A stretch of DNA of 64,000 nucleotides. It comes from Cannabis sativa (Eukaryota; Streptophyta; Magnoliopsida; Rosales; Cannabaceae). The notes below the pieces were generated by a model, which was given only the letters and a program-made list of their open reading frames with translations, made no database searches and was not told where the DNA came from. The translations under genes and the position numbers were made by a program. The stretch is from positions 23,464,160-23,528,159 of the forward strand of contig NC_083601.1 in NCBI RefSeq assembly GCF_029168945.1, written 5' to 3'. Below, piece by piece: positions 19,631 through 32,415 of the stretch (position 1 is the stretch's first letter; the number at the start of each line of letters is the position of its first letter).

Positions 19631-21513
19631 TGTTGGGTTTTGTGCCCTAAATAAAATCCATTTCAATATAATCAGATTTACTAGTTAATAAAGATCAGAA
19701 ATAACATTTTATGTTGCATGGTTCACATGATTTATTTCATGATTATATTTAATGTATAAATTCTATTAAGTCCAGAACATATATATGCATTTATTAATGA
19801 TTATAGTGTTGTCAGTACAGTGGAATATAATCTTGATTGTATGTTCGAAAGTTTAATTCCCTGATTTGTAAGTTCACTAGATTTAGACTGGCATGATAAT
19901 CAGCGATAGGTATGCTTACACCTTGGATAAGTGTTATGTCCTTTCCAGGGCATTGGCAAAGTTTGCCAGTATCGGATGTATGGAGTATACATCGGAAGGG
20001 ACCGACATTGAACTTTGATTAGATATGTTAAATTTACCGTAATATCTATTCAATTCAATATCACCTAGTTGATCCTAGATCAAATGATCTTAATCCTGAT
20101 ATGGTTAGGTTCGATCTCAAGAGTATTATACATGCTCTTTGATTTGTTAGTTAAGCCTACTTTTCGGTCAGGGTGATACGTACATTTTGGGAACATGATA
20201 GTATAATTGAGTGGGAGCGCTAACATAGATATGGAATCTATAACTTCTATAGGTATTTAGAAGTGAAACGATGATTTATTTCGAGCTTGGCTAAACAGAG
20301 ATAAATGGTTTAGTACTCATTTCACTTCGCTGAAATATCATTTATACGGAGCTAAGTATTTTAAGGATAAAATACATTGAAAGGGTGTAACGGTAATTTA
20401 GTCCCTATACAATGTAAATCATCTATTAGAGGATCATTGATCAAATTAGGATTATAACAATGGATAATTAATAGCGTATCTATATCGTGGAACATATAGA
20501 GCGTTCTATATGACTGAGAGTGCAATTCTAAGTTCTATGCGTGGATTCAACAAGGAATTAATAAGTTAGTGGATTTACTTGGTAAATTCTTGATTTGCTT
20601 ATTAGAAGCTCGGTTATATAGGCCCATGGTCCCCATACTAGTTGAGACCATACTGCTTGTAAGACTCAGTTAATTGATTTTGATTAATCAATTATAATTC
20701 TAAAGTTAGACTATGTCTAGTTTATGAATTTTCACTAAGCAAGGGCAAAATTGTGAAGAAAAGAGATTCTAGGTTTTATTTGTTAATTAAGAGACTTTAT
20801 ATGTCTAATTAATAAATATATTAAATGACAATATTATTTAATAATTAATTTTTAGTTATTAAATAATTGGAATTGGCATTTAAGTGGTTAAATTGGAAAA
20901 TTGGCGTTTTTGAGAAAATGGGATGGAAAAATGACAAAATGGCAAAATTGCAAAGTGGGGCCCAATAACATCCTATGGCCGGCCACACTAAGATTTTACC
21001 ATTTATTTTTCTATTATTTTAATGCCAAATAAATCTAACCTAAACCTAGGTGGTTACCTATAAATAGATAGTGATGGCTTAAGAGAAAGAGATTGATCAG
21101 ACATCACATTCCTTCAGTAAAATTTTAAGCCTTCTTTCTCTATAGTCGAAACCATTCCCTTCTCTTTTCTTCTTCAACAATTTTGAACCTTGAGTGAATG
21201 AGTGAGTGCCCACACACATCAAGTGGTATCTCAATCATAGTGTGGAAGATTGTGAAGAATCCAATCAATAAGAAGGAGAATCATACTCAAGAAGGAGAGA
21301 AAGAGATCCAGGTTCAGATCTTGGTGATGCTTAGCTATAGAAAGGAATCAAGGGCTAGAGATATGAACGGAAGGAGTCATTATATTCCGCTGCACCAAAT
21401 GTAAGGTTTCCTAAACTTTATATGTGTTTATTTCATTGTTTTAGAATTCATATTAGGATGTTAATGAAACATACTTGTTAGTAAATCTAGATCATGGTAA
21501 AATATTTCTAACA
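19631..21513 (+). mobile_element. Solo LTR of the 1.85-kb Copia family, TSD ATTGA
   Basis: A full-length LTR of 1883 bp starting TGTTGGGTTTTGTGCCC and ending ATATTTCTAACA, flanked by a perfect 5-bp duplication ATTGA (19626-19630 and 21514-21518). No internal sequence, PBS or PPT is attached. It is a product of unequal or intra-element recombination between two LTRs. It is related to, but diverged from, the LTRs at 36.8-48.8 kb. Confidence 0.93.
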
Positions 21514-21518
21514 ATTGA

Positions 21519-22292
21519 GATAATTGACTGCTTCAGCTTTATCTTCGAGATTAATAGTTTGATTGGAAACTGAAATTACATTCATTAAAAGGAATTAAAA
21601 ATGATTGTCAAGGGTGGAGAATAACCTTTAACTATTTATCTCATATCGTAGTCTCAATTATAATTTGTTTTTATTTTCTTTTTATGCTATTTAATTACAA
21701 CTCAAAACCCCCCTTTAATTTCTGTTTGATAGTGAATAATAAATTAATCATAGTTCTCATGGGATCGACCCTTACTTACAATTATACTAAAATGATTGGA
21801 GGTATATGAAATAAATATTAGTAAATTTGTTGTGGCTTACGACAGACATCAGTCCACGATTTATAGAGATTAATTACATCAATTTTATTTTCCAAAATCA
21901 ATAAGGAATTAAATGAGAAATTTGTTTACTTTCTATAATTACAATAAACAGAATGAGAAACTAGGCAGGTTTTATTTCTTCTTTATTACTGCGAATCTAT
22001 CCCATAAATTTAAGGATATTATTGTACCTTGGAAGCTTGAGGATATATATCTCTGAAATTATCTAATTCGCATCCCCTAGTTGGTGTATCCAAGCCACCT
22101 GCGTGATAGAAGCTGGTCAGGTGTTTTCGCATGCTCTGCTCGAAAATCTTAACATCTGTTTACTATTAAATCTCCCTACACAGTTCATTATAAGTGGGAT
22201 TACCCATCCTGCTTATAGAATCTGTCACGTGTCACCCAAGTAGATATCACATCACCTTGTGTAGAAATTTGGGTAATACTTTCCCCAAGTCT
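21519..22292. other. Old repeat-like spacer, left flank of the Ty3/gypsy insertion
   Basis: No coding frame. The GGGATCGACCCTTACTTAC segment near 21760 and the CCACGATTTATAG segment are of the kind seen near plant LTR-element ends. The part from about 22080 to 22297 continues at 31969 once the Ty3/gypsy element is removed, and is probably the terminal region of the Tat-type relic described below. Confidence 0.4.
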
Positions 22293-22297
22293 GCGCG

Positions 22298-24664
22298 TGT
22301 AATACCCGGAATTAAGAAAAGGATTAGCAAAACCCTAATTAGATAATTATGAGTGAATTGAGGAATTATATTATTATATAGTTCAATATATGTGAAATTA
22401 TATGAAATTTAACATGTTAAAGACCCCGTTGGTGAGCCAGGGGCATTTTGGTAATTATGACCCGAGAAGGGTAAATTGTTGAGATTAATTTAATTACGTG
22501 CTTAATAGAACTATATTATTATATAGTATGTCTGTGTTGTCTTTTCAGGTGTGTTCTGACAGGTTGGCGCGATATAGTCACAACCGGGAATTTCGGGCCG
22601 AACTAGGTTCGGGCTCGAAATGTAAATTGGATTGTTTATTTGGCATTTTTATTGGATATGTGATAATCTGAAATTTATTTGAAATTAATTGAGTATTGAA
22701 TGACTATTTTACCCTTGTGAAGGTTTATGTGAGTATTTAAGCCCTAAGGACATTTTGGTCATTTGACCCCTAATTACTATATTTGGAAAATGGATTTTGT
22801 TAAGTTTATCAAAGTGAAAATTCTGGTTTTATTTTCCCCATCTCACCCGACCCCTCTCTCTCTCTTTCACTCAAAACCTCATGATTTTCAAAGCTTGAAT
22901 TGTTGAAGAAAAGCTTAGTTTTGGCTTGTGTGAGGCTTGAGTTTGGAGGAAAGACCAATTGCTCTTATTTTATTGTGAATTGAGGTAACTTTTTATGATT
23001 TTAATCTTGTTTTTGTTGCTGAATTATTATGTTTGAAAAGCATGATTTTGGTGTTGATGATGATGGGTTGCATGTTGAGTAATTTGATGTTAATCTTGTG
23101 GAATTGGGTTTCTATTGGCTGTATGCTTTGTTGTTGAGCTTGGGCAGAAATTTAATGATATTTTTAGGTTGGATTTTCATGCTTAATGTGGTGTTATGCT
23201 GCTGGTTTTTTTTAGGATTGTGTTGGGTGAGTTCATGCCCTTGAACATGAAGTTTTGATGAGTTTGAGCATGATTTTGCTATGTTTCTCAATCTGGATTT
23301 TTGGTAATCTTATGAGGATTTAGATGCATGTAATGTGTTAATTGAGTACCTGTTATATGCTAGTAATCCTATATGTTAATTTGAGTGTTTAGTTGAGAAA
23401 TTGGGGTTAAAAGTTTGGTTTGGAAGCTGAAAATTCGAAGAGGGGCTGCTGGTTTTCTGGGTTCTGCACCCAGATGCCGCGGCATGCGCTAAGCATGCCG
23501 CGACCCGCCCCTTGTAGCTGGAACCTGGGTTTTGTCCCAGGTGCCGCGGCATGGTCTGAGCATGCCGCGGCCCGCCCTCGTGTTTTTGTGCAGTTTCGAG
23601 TTGATTTTCGAAAGTTCGTAACTTTTGATTCCGAACTCCGATTTGGGAGTTCTTTATATCGTTGGAAAGCTCATTCCGAGCTCTGTATGATTATTTAAGT
23701 TGTAAATGCCATGCTTGAATTTTTATGAGTTGAAAATCAGGGGTTAACCCTAAGTGTGAATTATCCCGGATTTGTGTGACTAGGATTACCGGCACCTGAT
23801 CAGGAGCACCCGGGGATTCGAAATCTTTTTCTATAGCTGGACAACAGGTAAGACAGTAGTTTGCACGTAGAGTATGCGCAGTGGCGCTTATGTGAATATG
23901 ATATATGTGAGTTATTGTACCCGGGATTAGGGTTATTACCCTAATAGGAACGGTTTGCTAGCCTAGGGTTATTACTCTAGTGGAATATGTGTATAAATGC
24001 CATGCATGTTAATTGAAATGAAATTTAAGGATTATGCGCTCAAGGCATAATCAGGTTGGACTCGGTACACATAACCGAGATGAACCACTTCTAAGGCCTT
24101 AATGTAATTAGACGTGTGAGAGCAACACGTGGGTCTACGTCACGTAGATTTAATTAGATGTGTGAGCGCAACACATAGGTCTACGCCACGTAGACATAAA
24201 TGGGCATGTTGATATAGTGATCAAGTCTGTGCTATACAGACATATATGTGAATAAGCATAATATATTTGTTATGATTTATATTGTCTTGCTGGGCTTGGC
24301 TCACGGGTGCTCTACTGTGCAGGAAAGGGTAAGGCATTAGCTGATCAGCCATGAGTTTCTGGAGCAGATGAAGAATGTACATGTTCACGCCACTTCAGAC
24401 CAAGCGGGTTATGGGTCTAACAGTGTTGACTTTTGTATTCTGTTTTGCCGCTTAGGTCGGCTAGTAAGAAGGAACTTGTAATAATTTTGTAAATATTTTT
24501 GGGATCCCAACTATTTTTAAAAGTTTAAATATATTACAAGTTTATTTTCAGTCTGTTTAATATAAAGTTTAAATTCTGCGCTATTTTAATTAGTAATCCC
24601 GATTAGGGGATTAGGGTTTCATAATTATTTTTGGGTAGCATGCCTAATTATTTAGGACGTTACA
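22298..24664 (+). repeat. 5' LTR of the Ty3/gypsy element
   Basis: Starts TGTAATACCCGG and ends GGACGTTACA. It contains a CT-rich stretch near 22853, two GC-rich hairpin-forming blocks (23474-23573) in otherwise AT-rich sequence, and a 92-codon frame (23420-23698) that recurs in the other LTR without any protein-family features. Confidence 0.95.
23474..23573. repeat. GC-rich palindrome pair in the LTR
   Basis: ATGCCGCGGCAT (23474-23485) is a perfect 12-bp palindrome and pairs again with GCATGCCGCG at about 23493. A second unit, GCCGCGGCATGGTCTGAGCATGCCGCGGC, starts at about 23543 and forms a stem of more than 10 bp. CCTGGGTTTTGTCCCAGG between them is another short hairpin. The arrangement is repeated in the 3' LTR (about 30774-30873). 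Confidence 0.85.
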
Positions 24665-24995
24665 ATTTGGTATCAGAGCGCAAAGGTTTTTAAACTTCCT
24701 GTAGATCGGCCGAACATGTACATTCGTCGTCAGAGATAAGCTCGACTCATGGTGCAGTAAGTATTGAGAGTAAATACTTGACTGTATGTGTGATCATCTG
24801 TTTATCGCTTTCCATTTTAGGCAGTATGCAAGCATCTAGAGTATGTATGTGTTATGTGATGCCATGCTATAAATGTTAATTATTTACGTAAATATGTATG
24901 AGGTAAATAGATGAGTTAGGGTTTAAGGCATTAAATGCGTAAGTGTGGTATCGGTGCTTAACTCGCTGGGGTTGTTGATTTCAGGGGTACTAGTA

Positions 24996-26003
24996 ATGGA
25001 CCATCCGCAATCATCCAGACCACAGGGTGAGCAAGTAGAGCCCGGGGCTACTCGAACCGATCCACCAGCACCGCCTCTACCTCCGCAAAATCTGAGGGAT
25101 AATGCGGAGGCTGTTAATGCTAATCCTCCTGCTGATTGGCAGCAGATGTTTCATGAAAAGTGAAGTGTTATACTTCGTCAAGAAGAAGAGTTGCAACGTT
25201 TGAGGCAACAAGCTACCCCAGTTAATTAAGGGTTACCACCAGCTCCTGTGCCTATGGTGGGTAACCAAGGGTTTGTTATGCCGCATCGGGACTCTGTGTT
25301 CGAGCGGTTTGTGAAGCTGCAACCTCCGGTTTTTCTGGGAGGTATCGACATTATTAAGGCCGATCACTGGATGGGCACTGTTACCCGGATCCTCGATAAT
25401 ATGGGGGTGACGGGAACTGAAAGGGTAAATTGTGCGGCCTTTATGTTTCAAGATCATGCCCGCGTCTGGTGGGACATAGTGAATCAAACCCGGGATGTCA
25501 GTGTGATGACATGGGATGAATTTAAGAAACTTTTTGAGGAAAAATTCTATAATGTGGCTGTAAGGACTTCACACCAGGAAGACTTTGTGAAGTTGACTCA
25601 AGGGAAGATGTCGCTGGCCGAATATACTCTGGAATTTGACCGGTTATCTAAATTTGCTGGTGATTTGGTGCCTACCGATTTTACCAAGAAACAAAAGTAT
25701 GTTCGAGGACTGAATGCTACAATCAGCCGAGACTTGAAAATTACCACATCCCATGACACCCTGTATAAGAGGGTGGCAGACTTGGCCTTAATTGCTGAAG
25801 AGGCTGAGCAGCAAGTGATGAAAGAGCAGGCTGTAAAGGATGCCGCCATGGCATCAAATCCTCTTGCTGGTGGTAATTTCAGTAAGGGGATCGACAATAG
25901 CAACCCTGAGCACAAGCGGAAGGCTGAAGCTTCCGGAGCTTCAGGAGGAAATAGAAAGTTTCGGGGAAACAGAGGTGGCCGTCAAGGCTCCCGAGTGTCC
26001 TAA
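24996..26003 (+). pseudogene. Ty3/gypsy gag, interrupted by two in-frame stops
   Basis: The frame opens at ATG 24996 and reads through TGA (25161) and TAA (25227) in the same phase before a long open stretch (25248-26003). That stretch carries the retrotransposon-gag capsid domain (DHWMGTVTRILDNMG, ARVWWDIVNQ, TWDEFKKLFEEKFY, LAEYTLEFDRLSKFAGDLVP). The basic NRKFRGNRGG tail precedes a frameshift near 25988. The capsid protein could not be made from this copy without readthrough. Confidence 0.85.
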
Positions 26004-26534
26004 ATGTAAGAAGCATCATCCTGGTGAGTGCCGAGCCAAGGCATGTTTCCAGTGTGGCGTGATGGGCCACTTTATCAGGGATTGTCCCCAAGCTAAGAGA
26101 GAAGAGCCTAAGAAGAATGTTACTCAGAACCCGGGGCGACTTTTCACTATAACTCAGGCAGATGCTGATGCTAGTCAGTCAGTTGTGACAGGTCAGTTAT
26201 CTATTAATGGTTGTGCTTATACTGTGTTATTTGATTCGGGAGCTACTCATTCATATGTATCGAGTAGAGTGATAGAAAGTTTGCATAAGCCATGTGCTAT
26301 TTATGCTTCGGGGTTTGGAACCCTGTTACCCTCGGGAGACCTGATAGTATCCACAAGGTGGATTCGGTCCTTGTCTTTTTGGATTGACGGTTGAGAATTG
26401 ACCGCCAATCTAATTGAACTGCAATTATCTGATTTTGACATAATCCTGGGAATAGATTTTTTGTCTAAGTATGGAGCAATGATTGATTGTAAACGAAAGA
26501 TGGTGGTGTTTGAGCCCGAGAGTGCTATCCAGCG
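26004..26534 (+). pseudogene. Ty3/gypsy nucleocapsid knuckle and aspartic protease, broken
   Basis: After the frameshift near 25988 the frame gives ECPKCKKHHPGEC and a CX2CX4HX4C knuckle CFQCGVMGHFIRDC (26044-26085), then the retroviral-type protease signature LFDSGATHSYVS (about 26229-26264). A TGA at 26392 interrupts it; the same frame continues with the DIILGIDFLSKYGAMIDC block. A second 1-nt shift near 26538 separates it from pol. Confidence 0.85.
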
Positions 26535-29500
26535 GTGTTCGTAGGTAAAGTTCAGGGGGCACGCATACCGAGAATATCGTTGTTGAAAGCTAAAGACCTG
26601 ATGGGTAGAGGTTGTCTAGGGTTCATAGTCACTGCAGTGGACACTAGCCAACCTGTGACATCAGGGCCTGAGAATACGAAATTGGTATGTGAGTTCCTTG
26701 ATGTCTTTCCAGAAGATTTGCCGGGATTGCCACCTGTTCGGGAAATTGAATTTGTTATTGAACTGGCTCCGGGAGTAGATCCAGTGTCTAAGGCACCGTA
26801 CCGTATGGCTCCAGCCGAGTTGAAGGAATTGAAGATACAGTTGCAAGAGCTATTGAATCTGGGATTCATTAGACCGAGCTACTCACCTTGGGGTGCTCCG
26901 GTTTTATTTGTGAAGAAGAAAGACGGAACCCTGCGAATGTGTATTGACCACCGAGAGTTGAACAAGCTTACCATTAAGAACAAATATCCTTTACCTCAAA
27001 TTGATGATCTGTTTGATCAACTGAAAGGGAAGACGGTCTTTTCTAAGATCGATCTTCGCTCAGGCTATCATCAGCTGAGAATCCGAGAGGAAGATATCCC
27101 GAAAACTGCGTTCCGTACTCGGTATGGACACTATGAATTTCTTGTGATGTCTTTTGGACTCACTAATGCCCCGGCGGCATTCGTGGATTTGATGAATCAG
27201 GTGTTTATGGATTATTTGGATAGGTTCGTGATTGTGTTTATTGACGACATTTTAGTGTACTCTGAGACGGAAGAAGAGCATGAATTGCATCTCAGAGCGG
27301 TTTTACAAAGGTTACGGGATCACAAGCTTTATGCTAAATTTAAAAAGTGTGAGTTCTGGTTATCTCGTGTCTCATTCTTGGGGCACATAGTGGATAAAGA
27401 TGGGATCATGGTGGATCCGGCCAAGATTGAAGCTGTTCGGGATTGGCCAGCACCGAAATCAGCTACAGAGGTTAGAAGTTTTCTGGGTTTGGTTGGTTAT
27501 TACCGTCGATTCGTTGAGGGTTTTTCTAAGATTGTTGTACCCTTAACGGAGCTGACTCGAAAGAATCAGAAATTTGTTTGGACTGATCGGTGTGAGAAAA
27601 GTTTCCTGGAGTTAAAGCAACGCTTGATTACCGCTCCTATACTAACTCTTCCTTTAGATAAGGAAAAGTTTGTGGTATATTGTGATGCCTCGAGACAGGG
27701 TCTCGGCTGTGTGCTTATGCAGGCTGGGAGGGTAATAGCTTATGCTTCTCGGCAGTTAAAGGAGTACGAGCAGAGGTACCCTACTCACGATTTAGAACTC
27801 GCAGCGGTGGTATTTGCGCTAAAGATTTGGCGGCATTACCTTTATGGCGAGAAATGTGAGATATACACTGATCACAAAAGTCTGAAGTATTTCTTTACCC
27901 AGAAAGACTTGAATATGAGACAGAGGCGTTGGCTAGAACTGGTGAAAGATTATGATTGTGAGATTCTTTATCACCCTGGTAAAGCCAACGTGGTTGATGA
28001 TGCCCTGAGTAGAAAAGGTCAGAGTCAGCTGAGTTCTATGAAGCAAATCTCCCAACAACTGGCAAATGAAATGACTCGAGCTCAAATTGAGTTGGTTGTG
28101 GGGCAATTGGCTAATATTACCCTGCAATCCACTCTTCTTGAGAGAATTAAAGAAGCGCAAAAACAGGATTCAGAATCGATAAAAACCCGAGCTAGGGTTT
28201 CGGCCGGGAAGGCTAGTGATTTTTCAGTGGATGAAACGGGAATGCTGAGATTTGGGAATCGAATTTGTGTGCCTATGGATGAGAACATCAAGAAAGAGAT
28301 CATGGATGAGTCTCACACGACTCCTTATTCAGTTCATCCAGGGTCGACAAAGATGTACCAAGACCTAAAAACCATGTTTTGGTGGCCAGGCATGAAGAAT
28401 GACATCGCTGAGTTTGTTGCAAAGTGCCTTACGTGTCAGCAAGTAAAAGCTGAACATCAGCGACCTGCAGGGTTGCTGCAACCGCTGAAAATACCAGAAT
28501 GGAAATGGGAAGATATAGCTATGGATTTTGTGGTAGGTACGCCTAGAACCACGGGACAATTTGACTCTGTGTGGGTCATAGTGGACAGATTTACAAAGTC
28601 TGCTCACTTTTTACCTGTTCGGATGAACTTCTCCATTGATCAGTATGCTGAGTTATATGTTAGAGAAATTGTTCGTCTGCATGGTGTCCCAAAATCCATT
28701 GTATCGGATAGAGATCCGAAGTTTACATCAAGATTCTGGGAAAGTCTGCATCGAGCTATGGGAACTCAGTTAAAGTTCAGCACAGCTTTTTATCCTCAGA
28801 CGGATGGACAATCCGAGAGAACTATTCAGATTTTAGAAGACATGCTACGGGCATGCGTGCTTGACTTTAAAGGATCATGGGTAAAGTACCTTCCCTTGAT
28901 CGAGTTTTCTTATAATAACAGCTATCAGGCAACAATCAGGATGGCTCCTTATGAACTTTTGTATGGAAGGAAATGTAGATCGCCCATTCACCGGGATGAA
29001 GTGGGTGAAAGAAAGTTCTTGGGTCCCGAAGCTGTTCAGAAAACAAGTGAGGCAGTTGACAAAATTAGAGCGCGAATGCTCGCGGCTCAGAGTAGGCAGA
29101 AGAGTTATGCCGATCCAAAGCGTCGAGACATTGATTTTCAGGTCGGAGACATGGTATTTCTCCGAATATCTCCGATGAAAGGCATAAAACGCTTTGGGAA
29201 GAAAGGAAAACTTAGCCCGAGGTTCATTGGACCTTTTGAAATCCTTGAGAGGATAGGGCAAGTAGCGTACAGGTTGGCTATGCCCCCAGCGCTGGCAGCT
29301 GTACATAATGTGTTTCATGTTTCAATGCTTCGGAAGTATGTCTCAGACTCGTCCCATGTTCTGAGTTATGAAGCGTTGGAACTACAACCGGACTTATCAT
29401 ACGAGGAACAACCAGTGCAGATACTTGATAGAAGAGAGAAAGTCTTGAGAAGTAAGACCGTGGCACTGGTGAAAGTACTGTGGAGGAACAGTAAAGTAGA

Positions 29501-29561
29501 AGAGGCAACCTGGGAGCTCGAGACGGATATGCAGCAGAAATATTCGGAGTTGTTCAGGTAA
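26535..29561 (+). CDS. Ty3/gypsy pol: RT, RNase H, integrase, chromodomain, 1008 aa
   Basis: The open frame copies element RNA into DNA and integrates it. RT catalytic residues are visible at D173 ([11 protein letters not shown]) and in FIDD (D237, D238). RNase H starts at VYCDASRQG (D384) and ends at DALSRKG. The integrase HHCC zinc-binding region starts at H601 (HPGSTKMY, then CLTCQQ). The integrase DDE core is at D664 (AMDFVVG), D725 (VSDRDPKF) and E761 (DGQSERT). The C-terminal 55 residues ([25 protein letters not shown]) are chromodomain-like and would target insertion to chromatin. There is no ATG at the frame's start; it normally follows gag-pro in one polyprotein. It is intact here but uncoupled from gag by upstream lesions. 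Confidence 0.92.
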   Translation: MFVGKVQGARIPRISLLKAKDLMGRGCLGFIVTAVDTSQPVTSGPENTKLVCEFLDVFPEDLPGLPPVREIEFVIELAPGVDPVSKAPYRMAPAELKELKIQLQELLNLGFIRPSYSPWGAPVLFVKKKDGTLRMCIDHRELNKLTIKNKYPLPQIDDLFDQLKGKTVFSKIDLRSGYHQLRIREEDIPKTAFRTRYGHYEFLVMSFGLTNAPAAFVDLMNQVFMDYLDRFVIVFIDDILVYSETEEEHELHLRAVLQRLRDHKLYAKFKKCEFWLSRVSFLGHIVDKDGIMVDPAKIEAVRDWPAPKSATEVRSFLGLVGYYRRFVEGFSKIVVPLTELTRKNQKFVWTDRCEKSFLELKQRLITAPILTLPLDKEKFVVYCDASRQGLGCVLMQAGRVIAYASRQLKEYEQRYPTHDLELAAVVFALKIWRHYLYGEKCEIYTDHKSLKYFFTQKDLNMRQRRWLELVKDYDCEILYHPGKANVVDDALSRKGQSQLSSMKQISQQLANEMTRAQIELVVGQLANITLQSTLLERIKEAQKQDSESIKTRARVSAGKASDFSVDETGMLRFGNRICVPMDENIKKEIMDESHTTPYSVHPGSTKMYQDLKTMFWWPGMKNDIAEFVAKCLTCQQVKAEHQRPAGLLQPLKIPEWKWEDIAMDFVVGTPRTTGQFDSVWVIVDRFTKSAHFLPVRMNFSIDQYAELYVREIVRLHGVPKSIVSDRDPKFTSRFWESLHRAMGTQLKFSTAFYPQTDGQSERTIQILEDMLRACVLDFKGSWVKYLPLIEFSYNNSYQATIRMAPYELLYGRKCRSPIHRDEVGERKFLGPEAVQKTSEAVDKIRARMLAAQSRQKSYADPKRRDIDFQVGDMVFLRISPMKGIKRFGKKGKLSPRFIGPFEILERIGQVAYRLAMPPALAAVHNVFHVSMLRKYVSDSSHVLSYEALELQPDLSYEEQPVQILDRREKVLRSKTVALVKVLWRNSKVEEATWELETDMQQKYSELFR

Positions 29562-29597
29562 AATTTTGGGACGAAATTTCTATAAGGAGGGGGTAAT

Positions 29598-31963
29598 TGT
29601 AATACCCGGAATTAAGAAAAGGATCAGCAAAACCCTAATTAGATAATTATGAGTTAATTGAGGAATTATATTATTATATAGTTCAATATATGTGAAATTA
29701 TATGAAATTTAACATGTTAAAGACCCCGTTGGTGAGCCAGGGGCATTTTGGTAATTATGACCCGAGAAGGGTAAATTGTTGAGATTAATTTAATTACGTG
29801 CTTAATAGAACTATATTATTATATAGTATGCCTGTGTTGTCTTTTCAGGTGTGTTCTGACAGGTTGGCGCGGTATAGTCACAACCGGAAATTTCGGGCCG
29901 AACTAGGTTCGGGCCCGAAATGTAAATTGGATTGTTTATTTGGCATTTTTATTGGATATGTGATAATCTGAAATTTATTTGAAATTAATTGAGTATTGAA
30001 TGACTATTTTACCCTTGTGAAGGTTTATGTGAGTATTTAAGCCCTAAGGGCATTTTGGTCATTTGACCCCTAATTACTATATTTGGAAAATGGATTTTGT
30101 TAAGTTTATCAAAGTGAAAATTCTGGTTTTATTTTCCCCATCTCACCCGACCCCTCTCTCTCTCTTTCACTCAAAACCTCATGATTTTCAAAGCTTGAAT
30201 TGTTGAAGAAAAGCTTAGTTTTGGCTTGTGTGAGGCTTGAGTTTGGAGGAAAGACCAATTGCTCTTATTTTATTGTGAATTGAGGTAACTTTTTATGATT
30301 TTAATCTTGTTTTTGTTGCTGAATTATTATGTTTGTAAATCATGATTTTGGTGTTGATGATGATGGGTTGCATGTTGAGTAATTTGATGTGAATCTTGTG
30401 GAATTGGGTTTCTATTGGTTGTATGCCTTGTTGTTGAGCTTGGGCAGAAATTTAATGATATTTTTAGGTTGGATTTTCATGCTTAATGTGGTGTTATGCT
30501 GCTGGTTTTTTTTAGGATTGTGTTGGGTGAGTTCATGCCCTTGAACATGAAGTTTTGATGAGTTTGAGCATGATTTTGCTATGTTTCTCAATTTGGATTT
30601 TTGGTAATCTTATGAGGATTTAGATGCATGTAATGTGTTAATTGAGTACCTGTATATGCTAGTAATCCTATATGTTAATCTGAGTGTTTAGTTGAGAAAT
30701 TGGGGTTAAAAGTTTGGTTTGGAAGCTGAAAATTCGAAGAGGGGCTGCTCGTTTTCTGGGTTCTGCACCCAGATGCCGCGGCATGCTCTAAGCATGCCGC
30801 GGCCCGCCCCTTGTAGCTGGAACCTGGGTTTTGTCCCAGGTACCGCGGCATGGTCTGAGCATGCCGCGGCCCGCCCTCGTGTTTTTGTGCAGTTTCGAGT
30901 TGATTTTCGAAAGTTCGTAACTTTTGATTCCGAACTCCGATTTGGGAGTTCTTTATATCGTTGGAAAGCTTGTTCCGAGCTCTGTATGATTATCTAAGTT
31001 GTAAATGCCACGCTTGAATTTTTATGAGTTGAAAATCAGGGGTTAACCCTAAGTGTGAATTATTCCAGATTTGTGTGACTAGGATTACCGGCACCTGATC
31101 AGGAGCACCCGGGGATTCGAAATCTCTTTCTATAGCTGGACAACAGGTAAGACAGTAGTTTGCACGTAGAGTATGCGCAGTGGCGCTTATGTGAATATGA
31201 TATATGTGAGTTTTTGTACCCGGGATTAGGGTTATTACCCTAATAGGAACGGTTTGCTAGCCTAGGGTTATTACTCTAGTGGAATATGTGTATATATGCC
31301 ATGCATGTTAATTGAAATGAAATTTAAGGATTATGCGCTCAAGGCATAATCAGGTTGGACTCGGTACACATAACCGAGATGAACCACTTCTAAGGCCTTA
31401 ATGTAATTAGACGTGTGAGAGCAACACGTGGGTCTACCTCACGTAGATTTAATTAGATGTGTGAGCGCAACACATAGGTCTACGCCACGTAGACATAAAT
31501 GGGCATGTTGATATAGTGATCAAGTTTGTGCTATACAGACATATATGTGAATAAGCATAATATATTTGTTATGATTTATATTGTCTTGCTGGGCTTGGCT
31601 CACGGGTGCTCTACTGTGCAGGAAAGGATAAGGCATTAGCTGATCAGCCATGAGTTTCTGGAGCAGACGAAGAATGTACATGTTCACGCCACTTCAGACC
31701 AAGCGGGTTATGGGTCTAACAGTGTTGACTTTTGTATTCTGTTTTGCCGCTTAGGTCGGCTAGTAAGAAGGAACTTGTAATAATTTTGTAAATATTTTTG
31801 GGATCCCAACTATTTTGAAAAGTTTAAATATATTACAAGTTTATTTTCAGTCTGTTTAATATAAAGTTTAAATTCTGCGCTATTTTAATTAGTAATCCCG
31901 ATTAGGGGATTAGGGTTTCATAATTATTTTTGGGTAGCGTGCCTAATTATTTAGGGCGTTACA
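29598..31963 (+). repeat. 3' LTR of the Ty3/gypsy element
   Basis: Starts TGTAATACCCGG at 29598 and ends GGGCGTTACA at 31963, followed by GCGCG. It keeps the palindrome pair, including a change from GACCC to GGCCC that makes its first stem more complete than in the 5' LTR. Confidence 0.95.
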
Positions 31964-32249
31964 GCGCGGGATCTTTTTGGTCGCATGTGGACTTATTCGG
32001 TCATTATCTGGTCAGATGATTGACACGTGTCCATTTTCTTCCCTTGATCCAACGTGACTAATGGAGTGTCTCTTCGCAATCTAGAGCATTAAATACCTTA
32101 CTTTGAAGTTGTACCTCGATTCACGCAATGACAGTTATATGACACTGGATGCATGACGTTTGTACTTATTCAATGAGTGCTAACGTTCCTTTTTGGGGGA
32201 AAACTCCAAAATTTAAATTTTAAATTACTTAATTATCCCTCCAAATTCT

Positions 32250-32257
32250 TATAAAAA
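32250..32257 (+). promoter_or_regulatory. TATA box of the Tat-relic extra ORF
   Basis: TATAAAAA lies about 165 bp before a consensus GTAAGT donor at 32416, and about 550 bp before the first ATG at 32801. It is a likely promoter of the plus-strand ORF, which runs against the pol relic. Confidence 0.45.
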
Positions 32258-32415
32258 GGAATTTAAGCTTTCTTGACAATCTTTTAGCCATTTTTATTTC
32301 TTGCATATTACGAGAGCGAAAAATTCTCTTTTTCTTCTCAAACCAACAAAGAACCCTCTGTTGGAGATCATTTGCTGAAGTTGTCAAAGCAAACTCAAGA
32401 ATATGCGAACAGTGA

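Larger units (their letters stand above)
22298..31963 (+). mobile_element. Full-length chromodomain Ty3/gypsy retrotransposon, TSD GCGCG
   Basis: The 9666-bp element has LTRs at 22298-24664 (2367 bp) and 29598-31963 (2366 bp), a PBS TGGTATCAGAGCG at about 24668, a PPT AAGGAGGGGGTAAT at 29583-29596, and a perfect GCGCG duplication (22293-22297 and 31964-31968). The order gag, protease, RT, RNase H, integrase, chromodomain-like tail places it with the chromoviruses, probably the Tekay/Del group. LTRs differ at roughly 35 sites by eye (about 1.5%), so it is young. Gag-pro carries nonsense and frameshift lesions, but pol is open for 1008 codons. Confidence 0.95.

Noticed and set aside
23420..23698. 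92-codon frame present twice (also 30719-30997)
   Set aside because: It is in both LTRs of the Ty3/gypsy element, so the duplication is structural. Its composition follows the GC palindromes.
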